A DNA stretch of 7,688 nucleotides, from contig DWWI01000173.1 of assembly GCA_019119745.1 (NCBI GenBank), positions 1 through 7,688 of the forward strand. The letters are read 5' to 3'. This DNA comes from Candidatus Mediterraneibacter gallistercoris (GTDB lineage: Bacteria > Bacillota_A > Clostridia > Lachnospirales > Lachnospiraceae). Shown here one piece after another: positions 5,548-7,688 of this stretch (its first letter is position 1; every line of letters begins with the position of its first letter). The notes beneath the pieces are model-generated. The model saw only the letters and a list, made by a program, of their open reading frames with translations. It did not search any database and had not been told where the DNA came from. The translations under genes and the position numbers were made by a program.

Positions 5548-6192
5548 ATGAGTACAGAAACAAAAACAACAGTACAGACACAGGAACGGGGAAAGGCGAG
5601 ATTCGGCGTCAGGGCACTTGTGAATATCGGTATGCTCTCGGCAATCGCGATTATTTTAATGCTTTTTGAGATTCCGCTTCCGTTTGCACCGTCATTCTAT
5701 GAGATCGACTTCAGTGAAGTACCTGTCATGGTAGGATGCTTTGCCATGGGACCGTTTGCGGGAGCGCTTATTGAGTTCGTAAAGATCCTGCTCAATTTTG
5801 TGTTTACAGGCACAGATACTGCAGGTGTCGGTGAACTTGCCAACTTCGTCATCGGCTGTTCCCTCTGTGTTCCTGCCGGCCTGATCTACAGAAGAAAACG
5901 TACAAGAACTACGGCGCTGATCGGTATGGCTGTTGGAACTGTTGCTATGACTGTGATCGGATGCGTAGTGAATGCGTACATACTTCTGCCGACGTATGCC
6001 ACAGCATTCGGTATGCCTATGGATGCGCTTGTAGAGATGGGAACTGCGGTAAACCCGAATATCACAAGCCTTTCCACATTTGTGATCTTTGCAGTAGCGC
6101 CGTTTAATCTCCTGAAAGGAGTACTTGTATCAGCTATCGTATTTCTTATCTATAAGAAGATCAGCCCGATCTTCAGAATGCGTCTGTCATGA
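5548..6192 (+). CDS. ribU: Riboflavin ECF transporter S component RibU
   Basis: This 214-residue membrane protein is the riboflavin-binding S component of an ECF transporter. After a hydrophilic N-terminus (1-20), about six hydrophobic helices follow. RibU-type motifs are FEIPLPFAPSFYEIDFSEVP (40-59), GELANF (95-100), NAYILLPTY (142-150) and PFNLLKG (185-191). The FMN riboswitch directly upstream fixes the substrate assignment. The start is supported by AAGGAGA (5533-5539) eight bases upstream. The N-terminal tail before the first helix is slightly long but not unusual. No energizing genes are nearby, so a shared EcfA-EcfA'-EcfT module encoded elsewhere is implied. The stop overlaps an ATG (ATGA at 6189-6192) that opens a 43-codon ORF resembling RibU's own C-terminus. 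Confidence 0.95.
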   Translation: MSTETKTTVQTQERGKARFGVRALVNIGMLSAIAIILMLFEIPLPFAPSFYEIDFSEVPVMVGCFAMGPFAGALIEFVKILLNFVFTGTDTAGVGELANFVIGCSLCVPAGLIYRRKRTRTTALIGMAVGTVAMTVIGCVVNAYILLPTYATAFGMPMDALVEMGTAVNPNITSLSTFVIFAVAPFNLLKGVLVSAIVFLIYKKISPIFRMRLS

Positions 6193-6320
6193 GAGAATGG
6201 ACAGTAAAACTGGTAAAAAAGGAGTTATATACAGTCACATTCAATGTGATCAAGGCAGGAATTAATGGCGGAGTTACATTTATTATGTATAAACGGATTG
6301 CAAATTTTTTGAGGAGATAG
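6189..6320 (+). CDS. 43-residue ORF resembling the C-terminal helix of an ECF S component
   Basis: A short frame overlaps the ribU stop by 4 nt (ATGA) and ends at TAG 6318-6320, just before the terminator. Its product has a charged start and one hydrophobic helix: FNVIKAGINGGVTFIMYKR (residues 18-36), then IANFLRR. This lines up with RibU FNLLKGVLVSAIVFLIYKK (186-204) and ISPIFR: F-N, a Lys at the same place, F-x-x-Y-K-(K/R)-I and F-x-R all match. It is therefore either the remnant of a second S-component gene after deletion of its front part, or a small coupled protein. No separate ribosome site is strong; GAG within 6191-6195 is too close. Coupled restart on the ribU stop is the likely way of expression if it is translated. 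Confidence 0.5.
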   Translation: MREWTVKLVKKELYTVTFNVIKAGINGGVTFIMYKRIANFLRR

Positions 6321-6323
6321 ATC

Positions 6324-6361
6324 ATGCCCGCTTCTCTTGATGGAGAAGCGGGTATATTTTT
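6324..6361 (+). terminator. Intrinsic terminator of the ribU unit
   Basis: CCCGCTTCTC (6327-6336) pairs perfectly over 10 bp with GAGAAGCGGG (6343-6352), extendable by three weaker pairs, and is followed by TATATTTTT. It closes ribU and the 43-codon ORF. Confidence 0.9.
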
Positions 6362-6435
6362 GTAAAAACAGCAGTTTGGATTGTGTTGTCAGAGAAGCCG
6401 TGTTTATGCATTAAAATCAAATGGAAATAAAAAAG

Positions 6436-6464
6436 TTGACAACTTTGAAAGCTTATATTAAAAT
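6436..6464 (+). promoter_or_regulatory. Promoter of the cell-wall hydrolase gene
   Basis: A perfect TTGACA (6436-6441), 17 bases, then TAAAAT (6459-6464) form a strong sigma-A promoter with a start near 6471. The -35 box is the centre of a perfect 15-nt palindrome, AAAGTTG-A-CAACTTT (6432-6446), which could be an operator. The leader of about 98 nt is AT-rich and shows three TGTAA copies at 6471, 6482 and 6491. Confidence 0.75.
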
Positions 6465-6569
6465 ATCGCCTGTAACATTTTTGTAATATCTGTAATAAAA
6501 CTGAAAATAATAACATATATATTTAAAAGAAGTTTGTAAAGATATTGCAATCTGTTAGAGGAGGAGTAT

Positions 6570-7277
6570 ATGAAATATAATCAGAACAGGCGGCTTTTAC
6601 GTATATTTTATGCTGCCACTGCAAGTGTAACTTTGTTAACAGGTTTTACAAGTCTGGCTGCGGAGAAGGATACTTTTTCTGTAGAGCCCGTTCTTGTGCA
6701 GGAGGAAACTCCATGGAATTTTGCCGATGCCGTAACAGAGATTCAGGAAAATGCCGTGAGTGAGACAAAAGATGCGGCGGAAGAAGCATATAGAGCATAT
6801 CAGAAAAAGATAGAAGAAGAGAAGAAAGCAGCCGAAGAAGCTAAAAGGCTTGCGGAGGAAAAGGCTGCACAGGAGGCTGCTGCTCAGGCTGAGAAAGAAG
6901 CTCAGGAGCAGGCAGAACAGGCACAGGCTTCCTCAGTAAGTGTGTCCGCATCTGAGCAGGAACTTCTGGCGGCTCTGATTTTCTGTGAAGCGGGAAATCA
7001 GCCTTATGACGGACAGGTGGCTGTAGGGGCGGTCGTCATGAACCGGGTAAGGAGCGGCTCTTTCCCTGATACGATCACAGACGTGATCTATCAGTCAGGA
7101 CAGTTTACACCGGCCATGACAGGGTGGCTGGATTCGGTGCTTGCAAGCGATGGATATACGGATTCTGCTATGCAGGCAGCGGCAGACGCGCTGGCCGGAA
7201 GCAATCCTATCGGAGACTGTCTGTACTTCAGTACAGGCGGAGGAGGCTATCAGCTGGGAGATCATTATTTCCGATAA
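6570..7277 (+). CDS. Secreted SleB/CwlJ-type cell-wall hydrolase
   Basis: This 235-residue exported enzyme belongs to the Hydrolase_2 (SleB/CwlJ) family, peptidoglycan-cutting enzymes known from spore germination and also found in vegetative cells. A signal peptide covers about 1-31 (RR at 7-8, hydrophobic 11-29, cleavage likely after TSLAA). Residues 63-118 form an Ala/Glu/Lys-rich coiled coil, probably a spacer. The catalytic domain (about 128-235) has ELLAALIFCEAGNQPYDGQV (131-150), in which Glu140 matches the essential glutamate of the family, then AVGAVVMNRV (151-160) and QSGQFTPAM (175-183). It ends with CLYFSTGGGGYQLGDHYFR (217-235), a normal family ending, so it is complete. AGAGGAGGAG (6557-6566) precedes the ATG. 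It has its own promoter and is monocistronic as far as seen. No peptidoglycan-binding domain is present. Confidence 0.88.
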   Translation: MKYNQNRRLLRIFYAATASVTLLTGFTSLAAEKDTFSVEPVLVQEETPWNFADAVTEIQENAVSETKDAAEEAYRAYQKKIEEEKKAAEEAKRLAEEKAAQEAAAQAEKEAQEQAEQAQASSVSVSASEQELLAALIFCEAGNQPYDGQVAVGAVVMNRVRSGSFPDTITDVIYQSGQFTPAMTGWLDSVLASDGYTDSAMQAAADALAGSNPIGDCLYFSTGGGGYQLGDHYFR

Positions 7278-7314
7278 ATGTGGCTTTTGCCGGAACAGCA
7301 GATGGCAATAGCAG

Positions 7315-7320
7315 TATAAT
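7315..7320 (+). promoter_or_regulatory. Candidate -10 box for the acetyltransferase gene
   Basis: TATAAT is a perfect -10 hexamer 67 nt before the start codon, but the -35 position (GGAACA at 7292-7297) is poor. The 109-nt gap after the hydrolase gene shows no clear terminator, so read-through from that gene is also possible. Confidence 0.3.
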
Positions 7321-7386
7321 TATGATAAAATAGTCCGGTATTTATGAAATCACAGTGTATATTTCGAAGAACAGGAGAGACAAAAG

Positions 7387-7688
7387 ATGACGATCCGGAT
7401 AAGAGAATACAAAAAAGAAGATGTAAATGAAGCGGTAAATATATGGAATCAGGTCGTAGAGGATGGAGAAGCGTTCCCTCAGATGGAATTGCTGACGGAG
7501 AAAACCGGAGATGAATTCTTCAGGGGACAGTCATTTACCGGTATTGCTTACGACGAGGATACCGGAGAGATCGCAGGTCTGTATATCCTGCATCCGAATA
7601 ATATCGGACGCTGCGGGCATATCTGCAATGCCAGCTATGCTGTGCGAAGAGACCTGCGGGGACAGCACACTGGAGAAAAACTGGTGAC
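7387..7688 (+). CDS. GNAT family N-acetyltransferase (3' end outside window)
   Basis: An open frame starts at ATG 7387 after AGGAGAG (7373-7379) and runs without a stop to the window edge, giving the first 100 residues. GNAT enzymes move an acetyl group from acetyl-CoA to an amine. The order fits the fold: a start strand TIRIREYKKEDVNEAVNIWN, then GIAYDEDTGEIAGLYILHPN, and a strand HICNASYAVRRDLRG running into the acetyl-CoA loop RGQHTGEKLV. That loop matches the usual R-G-x-G-x-G, with His in place of the middle glycine, a variant I recall in related Clostridia GNAT proteins. The acceptor substrate cannot be inferred. The C-terminal part of the fold lies beyond the window. Confidence 0.85.
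   Translation, partial: MTIRIREYKKEDVNEAVNIWNQVVEDGEAFPQMELLTEKTGDEFFRGQSFTGIAYDEDTGEIAGLYILHPNNIGRCGHICNASYAVRRDLRGQHTGEKLV

Noticed and set aside
5433..5669. 78-codon plus-strand ORF before and into ribU
   Set aside because: It overlaps the ribU start in another frame; its only internal start with any support, 5484, has a weak ribosome site. It is most likely untranslated leader.
6197..6265. 22-codon ORF starting just after the ribU stop in another frame
   Set aside because: The overlapping 43-codon frame is longer, coupled by ATGA, and has similarity to S components.
1..7688. Insertion sequences, phage genes, CRISPR or toxin-antitoxin systems
   Set aside because: No transposase, integrase, regularly spaced repeats or paired small genes of that type were seen on either strand.

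Overview
The window looks like chromosomal DNA of a gut-type Clostridia bacterium, most likely family Lachnospiraceae. The reasons are strong AGGAGG ribosome binding sites, sigma-A type promoters, many intrinsic terminators, and a set of genes typical of that family: an HPr-like protein without the active histidine, a DUF5685 protein paired with a DnaJ-domain protein, and ECF-type vitamin transporters. The genus cannot be fixed from the sequence alone. I see no mobile element, CRISPR array or tRNA.

Layout. Positions 1-115 are the 3' end of a 23S rRNA gene, closed by a terminator at 200-234 with no 5S gene in between. A promoter (271-299) and a second terminator (355-388) frame a short leader or small RNA ahead of an HPr-like gene (423-650). 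A promoter-driven branched-chain-amino-acid-type substrate-binding lipoprotein (779-1963) follows without its permease or ATPase partners. It converges on bioY (2676-2107, minus strand), and the two share a nested perfect inverted repeat that looks like a bidirectional terminator. The bioY promoter lies inside a probable BirA operator. Divergent from bioY is a three-gene operon with overlapping ends: DUF5685 protein (2904-3740), DnaJ-domain protein with a cysteine-rich tail (3737-4432), and a polytopic membrane protein (4423-4953).

After a terminator comes a region with two small hairpins and a possible 10-codon ORF. Then a promoter drives an FMN riboswitch with its own terminator, which controls the riboflavin transporter gene ribU (5548-6192). 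Overlapping the ribU stop is a 43-codon ORF (6189-6320), not previously listed, whose protein resembles the last helix of RibU. The last genes are a secreted SleB/CwlJ-type cell-wall hydrolase (6570-7277) with its own promoter and a GNAT acetyltransferase cut off by the window end (7387 onward).

Common themes are vitamin uptake (BioY for biotin, RibU for riboflavin), each under its own vitamin-sensing control (a protein repressor and an RNA switch respectively), and envelope functions. No ECF energizing genes (EcfA, EcfA', EcfT) are present, so the S components probably share a module encoded elsewhere. The most unusual items are the RibU-like C-terminal fragment, the aspartate-rich motifs in the DUF5685 protein, the nested 102-nt inverted repeat, and the possible small RNA or attenuator after the rRNA operon.
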